A stretch of 49,881 nucleotides of DNA from Clavulina sp. PMI_390 (lineage: Eukaryota > Basidiomycota > Agaricomycetes > Cantharellales > Hydnaceae), in contig WIDE01000165.1 of the NCBI GenBank assembly GCA_015039315.1, forward strand, positions 1 to 49,881. Reading direction: 5' to 3'. Each line of letters starts with the position of its first letter. The first letter of the stretch is position 1. Below the pieces are notes generated by a model. The model did no database searches and was not told where the DNA came from. It saw nothing but the letters and a program-made list of their open reading frames with translations. Of this stretch, positions 1-11,620 are shown piece by piece. Both the position numbers and the translations under genes were made by a program.

Positions 1-1377
1 CCTCTTGCACGAACTCCAATCATTTGTTTGGAACATCTCGGCGAGCCGTTGCGAAGTCCCTACACCTCGACCAGCCGGTTCGAGCTCACGCTTGGGCCCT
101 ATCTGATCCTGCAGTACATCTCCATCCCTGCTCATGCGGCAGGCATCTCTCTCACTTCCTCGTCACTCATCTTAGTTATCAACTGGATGAGCGGTGATGT
201 TATAGCGGTAAGTGGTGTTACGGCGACATAGATTATTATGGCTCTGATAGATTTTCTAGAGGCTACATTTTCCCTTCGAGGGTAAAATGCGCAGCATCCA
301 TACACTCTTCCCTATCTCAGCCACTTCATTCGTTGTTCCCGAGGTTTATTATTCAAACACACTCTCCGAAAGCTGCATGCACTTTTCCTGCCTGCTGCGA
401 GTGTACGATTTCTCACAATCCACCGCTGGAGAGGCACAGATTCCCGTGCCTAAACTCACGGGCGTCTTTGCTCTCCCTCCACTTCAGCATCATCCCCGAT
501 CCGTCAACTCTGTCCTGATCCGATCTCATTGTAACTTTTCTGTTTCGGAGGAGACAAGAACGCACACCTGCTGGAAGCCGTTTCGTCCTGTGGCGAAGAT
601 TGCAGCCCTAGAGTTCTCCTTATATCACCAACGGGGCTTGCTGGAACCACATCTTGTTGTGATGGACGCACGGACGCTCCTCTCTAGCAACGCATCAGTG
701 TCAAGCGATCCAACTGTCCCGATATCATGGGAGACCTGGGGTATTCCGCATGCTGTATGCATTTCTGGCATCCTTCCTGGTTCTCGGGTCACTTCGTTCA
801 ATTCTCGCCTGGCCATCGCTTTTCCTTCTACCGAAGAAGGTAAAAGACGGAATCGAGCGGCGTGGACTGTGGAAGTTCTCGATTTCAACCCCAACCGAGT
901 TCGCCGCTTCATATCCTCATGCAACTCTGCGCAGTCCTCTATCAGCGGTTCTGATCAGCCAGAGTCTAAGAATGGAGGCGTGGAAGGCTCCGTAAATCCT
1001 ATATGGCCTCCTCTGGACCCCGTGCTTCATGAGTACCTCACTGTTCACTCGCACCCCCCATTGTTCCCTTTCGTTTCTCCTGCTCCATCTACCCTAGATA
1101 ATGAAGGCGGCATGTCTTATCTGCGTAGTGTTGCACACATCATCTCCGAATCACAGGATCACGGATATTTCCATATGACGATGGATGCAGAGCGCCTTAT
1201 TCTCACAATGCCTCAGGTACCATTCCGTAGCTTCCTCTATCCTTCTTGGCTAATGCTGCTTGTTTTTAGAAGATAAAGCTTTCTACTTTGGAGGGGGGAG
1301 ACGAGGCTGATCAGCGAGCCTCAGTGGAAGAGGATGGAAGAGGCAAGGCGATGAGTCTGGAGGTCTTCACGTTTTGA
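1..1377 (+). CDS. F-box family protein A, 5' end missing
   Basis: This is the C-terminal two thirds of an F-box-type protein, the first of four tandem copies. Visible exons are 1-207, 260-1216 and 1270-1377, joined by GT-AG introns, and the frame is open from base 1. The exon ends mirror those of the complete copies downstream: exon 3 ends in a VINWMSGDVIA-like strand, the long exon carries LEVLDFNP and ends at MDAERLILTMPQ, and the last exon ends SLEVFTF-stop. The F-box itself lies upstream of the window. From family knowledge, such proteins recruit substrates to SCF ubiquitin ligases; the repeated strand-turn motifs suggest, by inference, a beta-propeller-like substrate domain. The substrate is unknown. 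Confidence 0.8.
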
Positions 1378-1523
1378 TCATCCAATTAGCTATGATGGGT
1401 CCCCAAATACACAGTACTCTTCTATAGTGACATTAATCTTACTGTTCAAACGCACTATTGTACAACTCAACTTGGATGGTATGAATGTCGAATCTCCGGG
1501 GCGTCGGGTTTGCTTCCCCGCAG

Positions 1524-1529
1524 CACGTG
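1524..1529. promoter_or_regulatory. CACGTG E-box upstream of F-box gene B
   Basis: A palindromic CACGTG followed by A lies 57 bases before the gene B start codon. The same hexamer followed by A sits just ahead of gene D. In fungi this is the core site of bHLH factors of the Cbf1 type. Binding here is only inferred. Confidence 0.3.
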
Positions 1530-1585
1530 ACTGACATCACTTCCTTCCCAAGCCAGCGAGCGCCGCAACCTCGCCGCTAAACACG

Positions 1586-3842
1586 ATGAGCTCGCCAAAT
1601 CCCAACTCAAATATTCCTGCAGAAATCCTGATCAAGGTGTTCTGCGAGGTGGACTATGTAGGCATAGTAAAATGCCGAGCCGTACGCGCTTTTCTACCCT
1701 AGTTCTGGCAGGCAAACGTCCTACTGAAATTATTCATCGTTGCCGTTACGTTCAGGTCTGCCGATTCTGGGCATCAGTGATATCGTCTTCTGCCACGCTA
1801 CAGTATCTTGTGTGGATGGAGATCACCCAGAAAGCTGACGGGAATAGCTCGTGTTCCCCTCGAGCTTCCGCGGATCGTCTCAAGTTGCTTCTCGACCACG
1901 AGTTTTCTTGGTCCAGTCTCCGACCGCAGCGCTACCGCCGCCACGAAGTTCCTTTTGGGATTAAAGCCTATATCTCTGGACAAGACTCTGCCACCATTCG
2001 CCATGACATCACCGCTGGCCCCGATGAGACCAGCCAGATGTTATTTCTTCATCACCTTGACTCCACGTTAGGGTCTTCCGAAGAGGTGTCGAAGCCCATA
2101 CGGTCTCCGATTCATGCCTTTGGCGTGGCAAATGAAGGGTGGACTGTGGATGTAGATAATGAGTTAGTGGTTATTGCCTCAAGGTATGTAAATGTTCTTA
2201 CCGCCATTCACACACGGGCGCTCAACCTCCGAGCGTTAGCCCTTCAGAGATAGCAGGTGGAAATCCACTAAGGATACAGCTTCGCTCGCTAAAGGACCCA
2301 AGTCACAACCATCCTTTAGCACAACAACCTACCATTGAGATTGAGAATCTATTCGAGGAAATAAGAGGGTCGTATTCCTACGCCAAGCGTGCCCAGTTCA
2401 CAGCAGGACCGAATCTCATCCTTCAATACTCTTCCGTGACTATCGGTGGTGCCTCGATACAGTCGGCATCTATTATCCTCGTTATTAACTGGATCACTGG
2501 TCAAATCGTTTCCGTGAGTACTACTTTTGCGCACGTATGCCTAAATCCTGATTTGACTGACACCGTATGCTAGCGACTGTGCTTACCGTTCACCTCGAGG
2601 GCATCATATGATGTTCAAAAGCTGTGTCTTCTCTCACCAACTTCATTCGTCATCCCCGAGCTACGTTATCTTGATTCTTCCAACGAAAAGCATCAGATCT
2701 CCTGCTCTCTGCATGTCTATGACTTCTCCAAACCGAGCGGCGCTGATGCCCTCGGCTGTGCTGTACCAACCCTTACAGGAATATTTGCGCTTCCGACGTT
2801 TCCAGATCAATCTAGCAATCTTGGTTTTGCTAGAGCTGAATGCTCATGCAGCAATCCTGTCAACTACCAACACCAAAAGTCATCAAAGGAGTCTAAGCCA
2901 TTCATCCTACGCGACGAGGCCAGGATTCTTACCACAAAACTAGTGTCTCCGACAAAGAAGGGTATCGGGCAGCCCTGTGTCTTCGTATCCCAAGTGGATA
3001 CACTGCTCGCGTCGCAGTCTCCACTGAGTGTGAACAACTCTATCACTCCAACCCCTTGGGCTGACTGGGGCGAAACCAGTACCATTTCCATCCCTACTGT
3101 TCCGCGCTTCTCCGTTTTGGCCACGTGTGGGGAGCGGCTGGCAATCATATCGTATCCAGACGGCCTTCCCTCCAAGCCCAGTGGAACAGGCTGGACTTTG
3201 GAAGTCCTTGACTTCAACCCCGTGCGCATTCGCAGGTTTGTTACATTTCAAAGGGGCGACCCACTACCCCCAACCCAACCTTCCCGCCGCAGACCGAGCT
3301 TGGAGTGTGGAACCGATCACGCCTCGCCCCCATCAGAATGGCCCTCCTTGCGCACTGAGCTCGGCAATACTGTCAGCTCACACATCGAACCTCCTCCCCA
3401 TCCCGATATGACTACCACCTCGTCTGTACCCAAAGATAAGCCTGCTGCAGATGTTGGATACTTGAGGACAGTGAGGCATCTGTCAGGAAATCGGCCACGC
3501 CACGGAGTCGGCAAGGTCGGGTTGTGTATGGATGCGGAGAGGATCATTCTAACGATGCCGCAGGTGGGTTGTCATTTTCAGTAGTCTGCCCCTTCATGTC
3601 TAGCTAACCCAACACTTGCCGATCTTACAATCTGGTATTTCAACCCCATTTATATCGGTCCCACCTAATTTCACACCTTCCCCGTGTCTGGCGCCACTTA
3701 GGTCGTTTGTTCGTCCGGCTGCAGCAAAGACGATGGAGATGATGGTTTCAAGGCTACTCTCCGACTTGACAGCGACTCAAGATGCGACGGCTCTGCCGAT
3801 AAAGAAAAGCTGGCGATGATGATGGAAGTCTGGACCTTCTGA
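1586..3842 (+). CDS. F-box family protein B (complete)
   Basis: This is a complete member of the first F-box subfamily, predicted at 642 residues. Exons are 1586-1681, 1756-2183, 2240-2513, 2574-3563 and 3702-3842. The N-terminal F-box reads IPAEILIKVFCEVDYVGIVK, then CRA, an intron, then VCRFWASVISSSATLQY, so intron 1 cuts the F-box in half. Later landmarks are INWITGQIVS at the end of exon 3, LEVLDFNPVRIRR and MDAERIILTMPQ in exon 4, and a C-terminal MEVWTF. The exon 3 acceptor is a choice: 2239 gives the only reading that keeps phase and matches paralogues. By family knowledge it is an SCF substrate adaptor acting with Skp1; the substrate is unknown. It lies between copies A and C in the same direction, each with its own promoter gap. 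Confidence 0.85.
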
Positions 3843-4000
3843 GGTTCGTGAATTGCGCTCATGCTTCCATCTCTATCCTTCGAGTACCACTTCGGTCCAC
3901 AGACAGTAAATGTTCAATCTGTTGTCCCTTATGGTTGTTTGTTGAGTCGCAACCTGACTCGCCGACTCACTTTGCACGATTACGTTTCCTCTTGGCGACG

Positions 4001-6190
4001 ATGTCGCCGAATACAGTCCTTGCTATCTCCTCAGATGTTGTGGTGAAGATTCTATGCGAGGCCCATTATATGGATATCGTGAGGTGCCGTGCAGTATGCA
4101 TTGCCAGTAAGATTGACCCAAACCTTTGTTCATAAGAGTACGATTTTCCGTATTTCAGGTGTGCAAACTATGGGAATCTACGATATCATCTTCGGTCGCT
4201 CTGCAATATGTTGTCTGGCTAGGCATACACGGGAAAGAGGATGGGGATGATTCTTTTCAGCCTCGAACGTCTGCTGAACGCCTCCAGTTACTGTTGGACC
4301 ATGAACAGGCGTGGGCTACTCTTCGGCCTCGGATCCGCAGTCTCCATCCTATTCTTAGGTTCTCTCCGTCCTACCTTTGTGGACCAGACCTGCTACTTAT
4401 TCGTAGTATGCGTCTTCCTGACCAGACTTCTGAGGGTGTGCTTCGCCACCTACCCTCCACAATTGCCGCTAGCGATGATACTTTGGATGAAATAGTTGGG
4501 GAGGGCTTGATTCTTTCTTTATGTATTGTGGACACCGAGAATGATCTGATAGTTTACACTGGTATAAGGTTTGTTCTCAGCTGTTTGCATGCTCAGCAAT
4601 CAAACTTACCAATAAGGCAGAGGAGGGGTTTCTACGGACTTCAAAATTCATATCCGTTCCTGGCATGCGCCATCTATTAATCACCCTCTCGCTTTGACTC
4701 CATCCCTCGACTTGAGGTCTTTCGTCCAGATGCCAGAGGATGCCTTGAATAGGTGGAAAGGCCCAGTATATTCGCCTCTCTTAAAGGTCACGGGGCCCTA
4801 CGTTGTCTTACAGTACTCTCTATCGAGCTACCCCCACCCCTTTACGGATTCATGGGGAGTGCAAACTCACCACTCGGCTTCCATCATTCTGGTACTGAGT
4901 TGGATTACTGGCCAGGTCGTAGCAGTGAGTACTAGATTAACGAGCTTTTTCTCTAAATTTGACTACACTATGTCTTTCTTTAGAGATATGTGTTTCCGTG
5001 GCGAAGAGGCGAACACTACGAAATCAAAGAACTTTCCCTTGTTTCGTCAACAACGTTGATTGTCCCGGAGGTTCACTATATCGGCGCGATAAGTCAGGAA
5101 CGCAGATACGAGCTCTCTGTGTCGCTCCACGTCATTGACTTCTCCAAGTCCTCCGGTATTGACGACCTCGGTTGTCCAATACCAACTCTCACTGGCATCT
5201 TCATGCTCCCAGCCTTCGAAGATCACGATCGCAAGGAGGTAGTCACAATAAAGTCCGGCTGTAGCGTCAGTAATGAAGATCTAGGATCCCATTGGCCTCC
5301 AGGTAGCAACCCCTCAACTGCTGAAAAACCGTTCCGCCAATACCATAAAACAGATGACAAGGTTTTCACCATCACCATACAGCGGGGTTTCTACGGGCCC
5401 AAGCTGCTATTTGCGATTCAAACGAAAATCTTGACTATCTCGAATGAGACACCTGATTGCCCGACTCCATGGGTCCGCTGGAGCGAGGCGAATGCGGGAT
5501 GCATCTGGATCCCACGTCATTCGGTTGTAACGACTTATGGGGAGCGGGTAGCTATCGCGTCCTGTAATGCGTATCAATTTGACCTCGCCTATGATGGAAG
5601 GTGGTACCTGGAACTGCTTGATTTTAGCCGTGCGCGCGTGAGGCGGCTTGATATCTTGCGGAGAAGTGATCCAGGCTCCCATGAAAAATTCCCTTCCGGT
5701 AATGCTGAGGTACCACAGGTGGCACCACAGGAAATTAGTGCCATAGCAAGACAAATAATCTGGCCAGAACCTTGTGCGAGTTTCAACAATGACAATGTGC
5801 CTACCTTGCGCAATGCGCTACAATCACCCACCGAGGCCTCTTCTCAATCCTCCGCAGATGCTTCCCTCAGCGGTATCCGTTTTCTCCGTACCATCCTCCC
5901 GCTTCCTGGATCACGCCGCAGTAACGATGACTCGTTCTTGGAGATGAGCATGGACGCAGAGAGGATCATTCTTACCATGCCACACGTAGGTGTCGAAGCT
6001 TGACTGCTGGGCTTAGTTGACTGACTAATTTCGCCGATATCTCCCTGCCATGCGTTGATTATATCGTAACACACCCCGTGCTCTTCACTAGTTTGTGGAT
6101 CATGCCGAGCCTGGTGACTTGGTGGACACTGATGACCATGGCAGAAGGCTGCCACCAACTCGATCGTTTATGGAAATCATTACATTTTAA
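4001..6190 (+). CDS. F-box family protein C (complete)
   Basis: This is the third tandem copy, predicted at 635 residues. Exons are 4001-4093, 4159-4568, 4621-4924, 4984-5985 and 6092-6190. The F-box is spread over exons 1 and 2 (DVVVKILCEAHYMDIVRCRA, then VCKLWESTISSSVALQY). The ATG at 4001 was chosen because it gives an exon 1 of almost the same length as its neighbours. The exon 4 core holds LTGIFMLPAFEDHD, LELLDFSRARVRR and MDAERIILTMPH, and the protein ends FMEIITF. It is closest to copy D: both have WLGIHGKEDGD after the F-box and RRGE/RRNE after the third intron. A role as an SCF adaptor is known for the family; anything more specific would be a guess. Confidence 0.85.
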
Positions 6191-6321
6191 ACATAGTCGA
6201 AAGAGTCAGGGCTGTTAATAACGAAATTGATCTATACCAAACGGTCTTTATCAGTAACTGAAATTGCGCCGAAGCTTAAGCGTTTTTCAGTTGTCAACTT
6301 CGACTTGACCATCCGCTGCGT

Positions 6322-6327
6322 CACGTG
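6322..6327. promoter_or_regulatory. CACGTG E-box upstream of F-box gene D
   Basis: The CACGTG lies within TCACGTGA, 25 bases before the gene D start codon. It matches the element ahead of gene B in core and 3' flank. Its closeness to the ATG would place it in the leader or at the transcription start. Regulatory function is inferred only. Confidence 0.3.
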
Positions 6328-6352
6328 AGGCTAGATTATCCCGACGGCCATC

Positions 6353-8552
6353 ATGGAGAATAGCCCTTTCAGCACAAATTCAGATATTATTGAGAGAATC
6401 CTCTTCCAGGCGCATTGGATAGATATCTTGAGGTGTCGCATAGTACGTCTAAACTGCAGATCATGCCCCTAGTTGGATCTTGATGTACCGAGTTCCTCTG
6501 CTTAGGTATGTAGGCTATGGAACTCCATGATATCGTCCTCGACTGCCATCCGGTATATGGTATGGCTTGGGATACATGGAAAAGAGGATGGTGATGGCTC
6601 ATCCCACCATCAAACATCCGCCGAACGCCTAGCACTACTACTAGACCATGAGCGCTCGTGGGCTACTTTACAGGCTCGATTTCATAGCCGCCACCAATTC
6701 GATGAGAACTCGATATACTATCCTTGTGGCTCGGATGTCGTCTTTGTTGGTAAACAGCATCCCCCTCCACAGCGGGGTTTCGAAGGGGTCCTTCGCCACT
6801 TGCCATCCACAATCGCCCCTAACGGCGACCCTCGAGACGAAAAATTCGTGGGCGATTTCGGCCTTTATACATGTTGGGTGGACGTCGAGAACGATCTGGT
6901 TGTCACCAGAGTTGGGTGAGTTGAAGATCATCCCCCCCTGCAGTTGAATTCATTGGACATACCAAATAGTCGCGATTCTATGATAAAGCTTCATATACGC
7001 TGCCTACATGCCCCACATGCTGATCATCCACTCGCTCAAGAACCAACAATAGACTTGAAGCGTTTTCTCGAGATGCCGCATGGCCGCTTTGATAGGTCAA
7101 ACTCGCGTTCCGGATATGGTTTCCTGATGATCACATCGGGGCCATACTTGATTGTTCAGCATTCTTTAACTAGCTACTCGAGTTCTGGTAGTGATAATCG
7201 GGGACTCGACGATCCCCTGTCGGCCTATACAATCTTGGTCTTGAGTTGGATCACTGGTGAGGTGTTAGCGGTAAGCTTTGCTTCAGCAGCCAAGTGTAAG
7301 GGACAAATTAATCAGATTCCATCTCCCCAGCGATGTGTCTTCCCGTGGAGAAGGAACGAATATGATGAAATAAAGCAATTTTGTCTTATTTCGCCAACTG
7401 TGTTTGTTGTCCCAGAGGTTCGCTGGATCGGCCCTGTCAACCAGGAACGCCGCTATAAGCTCTCCATATCTCTTCACGCTTTCGACTTCTCTAAATCGTC
7501 CACCACTGATGAGCTTGGCTGCCCTGTACCAACTCTGATTGGCATCTTTTTGCTTCCGGTATTTGAGGATCAGGATCGCGGATGCCAGCTTACGATCAAA
7601 CTTGGCTGTAGCGTCACCAGGCGCGAAATGCTACCCTACTGGCCCTCAAGTAGCAAGGGACCGGTCACAGATAAACCGTTCCACCCTCATCATCAGGTTG
7701 ATGACAAGATCTTCACTATAAGCGTGCAGCTGGATTCAAACGAGCGCAATATGCTGTTCATGACGTATACAAGATCCCTGCTCGTCTCAAACAGCGTACC
7801 TACCAACCCGGTTCCGTGGGACATGTGGGGTAAAGCACATGGGGGATGTCTCTGGATTCCGCGCGATTCGGTCGTGGCAACGTATGGGCAGCGGGTAGCA
7901 ATTGTGTCCTGCCGTGCAAATCGCTGGAGACTACAAATGGAACTGGGATGGACTCTGGAATTGCTTGATCTCAACCGTGCACGCACGAGCCGGCTGGTTG
8001 TTTTGCAGAGCAGCAATGACGATGACTTGTCTCCCAGTGACTCACACTCGGAAACTATGGAGAATCCAGCGGCCTCTGAATCGGGACCTCCCACTCTCCC
8101 CATGATGTGGCCTCCCCCAATTGAGAATCTTGATGACTACGATCAGCTGACCTTGCGCATTGCACTTCATTCGCCTATTGATATGTTTCCCCATTCTTCC
8201 CAAAACATATCTCTCGATGTTACTGCTGGCACCCTTCGATTTGCGCATAACGTTATGCAACTTCCTGGCCTGCGCCGCTGTAGGGAGAGTTGGCGGCTGG
8301 GGTTGGACATGGATGCAGAGAGGATCATTCTAACTATGCCACACGTGCGTCCCGATCTCTGTCTTCCCGAAAGCTTCGTCCCTGGCACAACCTAAACAAC
8401 CTTTTTTTCTCCCTCGCGCTCGATCCATATATTGACGATTTGCTCAGGTTGTGGACCGTGCTGAGGCTGAGGCTGAAGACGAACCAGGGACGGATCAGTA
8501 TGGCGATGTGCTACCACCGACGCGGCCCTACATGGAGATATTCGCCTTTTAA
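6353..8552 (+). CDS. F-box family protein D (complete)
   Basis: This is the fourth tandem copy, predicted at 639 residues. Exons are 6353-6442, 6506-6915, 6970-7270, 7331-8344 and 8448-8552. The F-box halves are IIERILFQAHWIDILRCRI and VCRLWNSMISSSTAIRY. The exon 3 acceptor at 6969 rather than 6943 keeps the phase-2 intron shared by all copies. Intron 3 is short and has no stop in frame, so a retained-intron reading is possible but disagrees with the paralogues. The exon 4 core has LIGIFLLPVFEDQD, LELLDLNRARTSR and MDAERIILTMPH; the C terminus is YMEIFAF after an acidic EAEAEDEPG stretch. The SCF adaptor role comes from family knowledge. It ends 158 bases before the carboxylase gene. Confidence 0.85.
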
Positions 8553-8710
8553 ATTTAGCGTAGTATGCACCTCATTGATTGGAATAATCGTAACAGCTAG
8601 CACGAAACTTGTGTCATGCCAAGCTGTGAGTTGCGAACGAACCCATCGTGGGAACAACCTGAGGCTGTCATCTGCACCACCAACAACGGCCAACATAACC
8701 GGTTGCCCCG

Positions 8711-11300
8711 ATGTCATCGACTTTGCAATCGTCGACTCGCTCTCTGCGGGCTAGATCGCTTGTGAAACGATCCATAGCTACTTCTGCAACAAAGCGTCCG
8801 AGAAGACCACTTTTTTTCTCCTCGACGTCGCCTTCTCTTGTTTCGTCATCGTTCCCGACATCCTCAGCTACCCCGCACACAGCATCTTCGCGAATCCTCG
8901 GCCAAAGACAGTTTCACTATGGTCCCGAAACCGTTTTACCATCTCTCATCTCCACCTCGTCGCCAGAATTCCTCGAGAAAGCCGAGGCTATGGACAAACT
9001 GGTTGCTGACCTGGATGAGCACCTGACCACGGCACGGCTGGGTGGGGGGCTTAGCGCCCTCGAGAAAATGAGGTCACGAGGCAAGAAGACTCCCAGAGAA
9101 CGTCTAGGACTATTGCTGGATAAAGATTCGCCGTTCCTTGAGTTGTCGAGCTTGGCGGCGCATGACGTCTACCCTGGCCAACATGTTCCTGGTGCAGGAC
9201 TTATCACTGGGATTGGCAGGATAGCAGGCAGAGAGTGCATGATCATCGTGAATGATGCCAGTGTAAAAGGTGGCAGTTATCTCCCTCTCACAGTGAGCAA
9301 TCCTTTCTTCGTTACCTCCCTCCCTACTTGCTCACAAGTTATCGTAGGTCAAGAAGCAACTTCGTGCACAAGAAATCGCTCGAGAACATGGAATTCCCTG
9401 CGTATATATTGGTAAGTGCTGATCGAATAAGGCTTGCCTAAGTTCCTCCCTGTTCCTAATGGCACCTTCGCGCATTATAGTTGAATCTGGTGGTGCTGCA
9501 CTCCCACATCAGGCAGACGTACGACGTCTTTACTTCCTCCCTTACCGTCCATATTTAAACGCCCCCCGCATCATAGGTCTTCCCTGACAAAGAGCACTTT
9601 GGTCGCATATTCTACAACATGGTATGGCTCTTCCTATTCCCTTCTTCATCACCACTTTCCAGGCACCACTTCATCCGCATGTCTCTCTGCTCATCGGACG
9701 ATGAGACTCCCTCCCCTTCTTTATTACATACCATCCCAGCCAGACCATCAACTATGACACGTACTAATGCTGATCCTGATGACTAGGCCCAGATGTCTGC
9801 TCTCTCGATCCCTCAGATCGCCGTGGTGCACGGCATCTCTGTCGCTGGAGGAGCGTATGTCCCTGCTATGGCGGATCAGAACGTCATTGTCGCCAACCAA
9901 GGTCGAATCTTCTTGGCTGGGCCACCACTCGTATGTCTAGTCTCGCCCTTCCTGAAGAATTTCTATTGATTTTTCGACTATTCATCCCGCCACCACGTCC
10001 GCGCCCCGTTTTTTGAACGCTTGAATTAGGTCAAGGCAGCGACTGGAGAAGTTGTCGATGATGAAACACTCGGCGGTGGGCTGATGCATTCGTCCGAGAG
10101 TGGGGTCACTGATCATCTGGCGCGCGATGATGCCCACGCCTTGGAGATTGCGCGTAACATCGTGGGGGATCTAGGAAGTGCGGGAAGAGGGGTTGTTATT
10201 CCGGTCCGTCCTATCGCAGCACCTCTCCTACTGTGTTCAAAATGACCATTCTGACAATTGCCATTACCAACAGCCCCCGCAAGCCCCCGAAGATCCTCTT
10301 TACCCAGCTCATGAGCTGCATGGGATTGTGGGAACTGATCTTCGTCAGCCCTTCGATATGCGAGACGTGATAGCTCGCGTTGTCGACGGCAGCAGATTCC
10401 GGGAGTTCAAGAAGGAATATGGGACTACGATGGTTACTGTGAGCGTTGCTGTTTCCAAATTTCTTCTGCTTTGCAACGTCCAAGCTGATCATAATTTCGA
10501 TCTATGACCGATTTCTCTCCGATAATAGGGGTTCGCGAACATCCACGGCTACCCTGTCGGCATCATCGCCAACAATGGCATCCTCTTCTCTCCCTCAGCA
10601 CTCAAAGCTTCGCACTTCATCCAACTCTGCTCTCAGCGACGCATCCCTCTCCTCTTCCTCGTGAACGTCACTGGCTACATGGTTGGTTCGCGTGCCGAGA
10701 AGGGCGGTATTGCTAAGGACGGTGCAAAGATGGTCCGCGCTGTGGCATGTGCAGATGTACCGAAGCTTACCGTTATTGTGGGTGGGAGCTATGGTGCTGG
10801 TAATTATGGGATGGCAGGACGCGCCGTAAGTGTGTTTCGCAACCGAGGACACTCACATTGCTGATGACTATGAAACGATATTCACCTGCATTTTTGTAGT
10901 ACTCTCCCAGATTCCTTTGGATGTGGCCAAACGCCAAGGTCTCCGTAATGGGCTCTGCACAGCTCTCTTCCGTGATGGCCTCTGTCTCCAAGTACGTGAA
11001 CCAATCTCACCCATTCTTCGCTTATCACTAGAAACTATATTCCTGACAATCGTCATGCACATTAGGGACCCATCTCAACACTCATCACTCCAGGACCAGA
11101 TCGAGCACCAATCAACGGCCCTTTACGCGACAGCCCGCCTTTGGGACGACGGTATCATCAAACCGACCGATACCCGAAGTGTCCTCGGTCTCGCGCTTGC
11201 TTTGAGCTCTGGGAAGACTCTGGGAGGACACTCAGCGGCGAGTGGGGGTTCGACGACTTGGGATGGACACTCAAAGGGTTTCGGAGTGTTCAGGATGTAA
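8711..11300 (+). CDS. Methylcrotonoyl-CoA carboxylase beta subunit, mitochondrial
   Basis: This is the carboxyltransferase subunit of 3-methylcrotonyl-CoA carboxylase, which works with the biotin-bearing alpha subunit in mitochondrial leucine breakdown. Ten exons join to 611 residues: 8711-9292, 9348-9411, 9481-9518, 9577-9621, 9787-9930, 10030-10203, 10274-10438, 10529-10825, 10900-10991, 11066-11300. The Arg/Ser-rich N terminus ([19 protein letters not shown]) fits a mitochondrial presequence. Diagnostic blocks are [58 protein letters not shown], and [15 protein letters not shown] followed by [13 protein letters not shown]. The protein ends in the family FGVFRM, but a Gly/Ser-rich insert of about 20 residues precedes that tail. 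The donor of intron 6 (GTCCGT) is weak. The gene has no functional link to the F-box genes on either side. Confidence 0.95.
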
Positions 11301-11620
11301 CGCTTCTCTCAAAGTTCTCATATGGATAATTAAGCATTATCCCCCGATTCATGTATCACTGCATAGCATTCAGGTTATGGCTAGGGGGATTGAACAAAAG
11401 CCAATCCTCTGTCCTCAAATACATCCATCTATACATATCAAGAAATACCAAGATCAAGGTTTTCCGGGAAGAGGGAGAGAACTAACTTTTGGCCAAAGAG
11501 GATATGCATTTTGATGTATTGTGGGGTTTATCGTGGAGACGGAAGCAGCACAGCAGTCCAGGGAGCAGAGTATTCGTACAAGAGGAGAACAAAGAGCAAT
11601 TTGATATACCCTTCAAGGAT

